Shown here one piece after another: positions 5,031 to 6,164 of a DNA stretch of 6,164 bases. The position numbers and the translations under genes are program-made. Origin of the DNA: Acidobacteriota bacterium (GTDB lineage: Bacteria; Acidobacteriota; Blastocatellia; Pyrinomonadales; Pyrinomonadaceae); contig JAIVJP010000027.1 in assembly GCA_020199975.1 (NCBI GenBank), forward strand, positions 1-6,164, in the 5' to 3' direction. The notes under the pieces were generated by a model. That model was not told the DNA's origin and made no database searches. It saw nothing but the letters and a program-made list of their open reading frames with translations. Every line of letters begins with the position of its first letter. Position 1 is the first letter of the stretch.

Positions 5031-5975
5031 ATGGGATTTAATCGGATAGTTCTGTTTGCTTTGCTGCTAGTCGCGGCATTGCTCATTTACCTCCTACTCT
5101 GGCCGGTTCCGATTTCCCCCGCGGCGTGGACTCCAGCTGCGGCTCCCGCTTTAAGGGGTGACTATGAAAAAAACTCTCGACTCGCTAACGTCCAGCGACT
5201 TTCCCTGGGAGCGGGCTTCGCACCTGAAGACGTCGCCATTGATTTACAGAACCGCATCTATGCCGGACTGGACGACGGCCGCATCATGCGCTTGCAAGCG
5301 GATGGCACGCGCCCGGAAGTGTTCGCCAATACGCAGGGACGTCCTCTCGGCATGAAGTTCGATTCCAACGGCAATCTTATCCTTGCCGACGCAAACAAAG
5401 GACTGCTTTCGATCCCGCGGGATGGTTCGATCACTGTACTGAGCACACAAGCCGACGGCGTTGCTTTTCATTGTACCAACGATCTCGACATCGCCGCCGA
5501 TGGAATGATTTACTTCACCGATGCTTCGAGCAAGTTTCACTTGTCAAACTACAGGGCAGATATTATCGAGCATCAACCAAACGGACGGCTGCTCGTCTAC
5601 GAGCCGGCAACAAAAACTACGCGTGTGGTTTTGCGAGATTTGCACTTTGCGAACGGGGTAGCGATAAGTCCCGACCAAACTTTCGTGCTTGTATGCGAGA
5701 CCGAACGTTACCGACTACATCGGGTTTGGCTCAACGGTCCAAAGCAGGGTCAGTCAGATATCTTTATCGACAACCTGCCAGGCTTTCCCGATGGGCTTTC
5801 CTCAAACGGCAAGGACAAGTTTTGGTTGGCACTGGTCACACAGCGCGATGCAACTTTCGACAAGTTACTGCCGCATCCCTTCCTGAGAAAAATCGTATAT
5901 CGCCTGCCGGCATTTCTTCAGCCCGCATCGAAGCGTTATTCATTTGTGCTCGGCTCGATCAGAATGGCCGCGTAA
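5031..5975 (+). CDS. Strictosidine-synthase/SMP-30-like beta-propeller protein, frameshifted C-terminus
   Basis: The product starts with a hydrophobic segment (about 5-27) that would anchor it in the inner membrane with the rest outside the cytoplasm. A six-bladed propeller of the SMP-30/strictosidine-synthase type follows. PEDVAIDLQNRIYAG (65-79), LGMKFDSNGNLILAD (106-120), TNDLDIAADGMIYFTDAS (149-166) and above all FANGVAISPDQTFVLVCETERYRLHRVWLNGP (206-237), NLPGFPDG (248-255) and WLAL (265-268) are family landmarks, close to APMAP-like lactonase or esterase homologues. Residues such as Glu66, Asn150 and Asn208 may form the central metal site. After Gly308 the frame runs into SIRMAA and a stop, while the expected continuation lies in another frame. 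The ATG 5031 start has only a weak AGAAG (5025-5029). The substrate is unknown. Confidence 0.88.
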   Translation: MGFNRIVLFALLLVAALLIYLLLWPVPISPAAWTPAAAPALRGDYEKNSRLANVQRLSLGAGFAPEDVAIDLQNRIYAGLDDGRIMRLQADGTRPEVFANTQGRPLGMKFDSNGNLILADANKGLLSIPRDGSITVLSTQADGVAFHCTNDLDIAADGMIYFTDASSKFHLSNYRADIIEHQPNGRLLVYEPATKTTRVVLRDLHFANGVAISPDQTFVLVCETERYRLHRVWLNGPKQGQSDIFIDNLPGFPDGLSSNGKDKFWLALVTQRDATFDKLLPHPFLRKIVYRLPAFLQPASKRYSFVLGSIRMAA

Positions 5976-6100
5976 TCGAGAACCTCCAGGACGGATCGCC
6001 CCAGTGCTATGCCCAGATCGCAAACGTCGTCGAGCATCAAGGCTCCCTCTACTTCGGAAGCATCGGCGAAAGCGCGCTCGGACGTTTTGCCCTCCGATAG
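5954..6100 (+). pseudogene. Displaced C-terminus of the strictosidine-synthase-like protein
   Basis: Read from 5954, the frame gives LDQNGRVIENLQDGSPQ and ends YFGSIGESALGRFALR before TAG 6098-6100. This is the usual end of APMAP/strictosidine-synthase-like proteins (L-x-x-x-G-x-V-x-x-x-L-x-D ... Y-x-G-S ... LGR). It is one base out of frame with the gene starting at 5031. Inserting one base between 5953 and 5954, turning GG-CTC into GGN-CTC, joins VLG to LDQNG and restores a continuous protein of 356 residues. The lost part is the final propeller blade. It has no start codon or ribosome site of its own, so it is not an independent gene. The cause may be a real mutation or a sequencing or assembly error. 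Confidence 0.85.
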
Positions 6101-6164
6101 GTCCAATCCAAGCGACAGTTCGTCAAAAAAGTGGGTCTGAGAAGGTTCAGAAAACCTTTAAAAC

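Noticed and set aside
4840..5049. 69-residue plus-strand frame before the beta-propeller gene
   Set aside because: It is translated mostly from the palindromic repeat, has no ribosome site and overlaps the start of the real gene at 5031.
5471..5953. Upstream part of the frame that carries the displaced propeller C-terminus
   Set aside because: Before 5954 this frame is out of phase with clear strictosidine-synthase-like coding sequence; only the part after the frameshift is meaningful.
6142..6158. AAGGTT/AACCTT hairpin after the last gene as a terminator
   Set aside because: The stem is only six weak base pairs with a five-base loop and no T-run, so it does not support a termination call. 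Nothing else is seen in 6101-6164.

Overview
The window looks like a stretch of bacterial chromosome of moderate GC content, most likely from an Acidobacteriota-type soil bacterium (possibly the Blastocatellia/Pyrinomonadales group). That assignment rests on the gene repertoire and on three kinds of palindromic intergenic repeat that I associate from memory with such genomes. No rRNA, tRNA or marker gene confirms it.

Layout, left to right. Positions 1-125 are a long perfect inverted repeat (28-bp arms around a 69-nt spacer). A stand-alone rhodanese gene (169-513) lies on the minus strand with a good Shine-Dalgarno and a plausible promoter (559-588). The 375 bp between it and the divergent plus-strand genes is largely a composite palindromic repeat (618-820). 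Five plus-strand genes follow: a DUF6687-type hypothetical (889-1905), a thioredoxin-reductase-like flavoprotein without its redox CxxC (1996-2919), a DUF309 protein (2994-3449), a four-helix DUF4149-type membrane protein (3480-3983) and a short relative of glycine/sarcosine/betaine reductase subunit B (GrdB-like, 4009-4824). From 1996 onward the gaps are short (about 75, 30 and 25 bp), which suggests one transcript. A 206-bp gap with a third repeat type (about 4883-4989) separates this cluster from a strictosidine-synthase/SMP-30-like beta-propeller gene starting at 5031. That gene is frameshifted near 5953, so its last 48 codons (5954-6100) are in another frame.

How the genes may work together. 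The pairing most worth noting is a TrxR-like flavoprotein with a GrdB-like protein. Clostridial glycine/D-proline reductase loci also combine TrxB with GrdB/PrdB-type subunits, but here both proteins have lost a redox residue of the classical enzymes (CxxC to SxxR in the flavoprotein; first Cys to Ser in the GrdB-like motif). A repurposed redox or binding module is possible but unproven. DUF6687, DUF309 and DUF4149 are families without an assigned function that I know of. No CRISPR array, phage gene, transposase or RNA gene was recognised.
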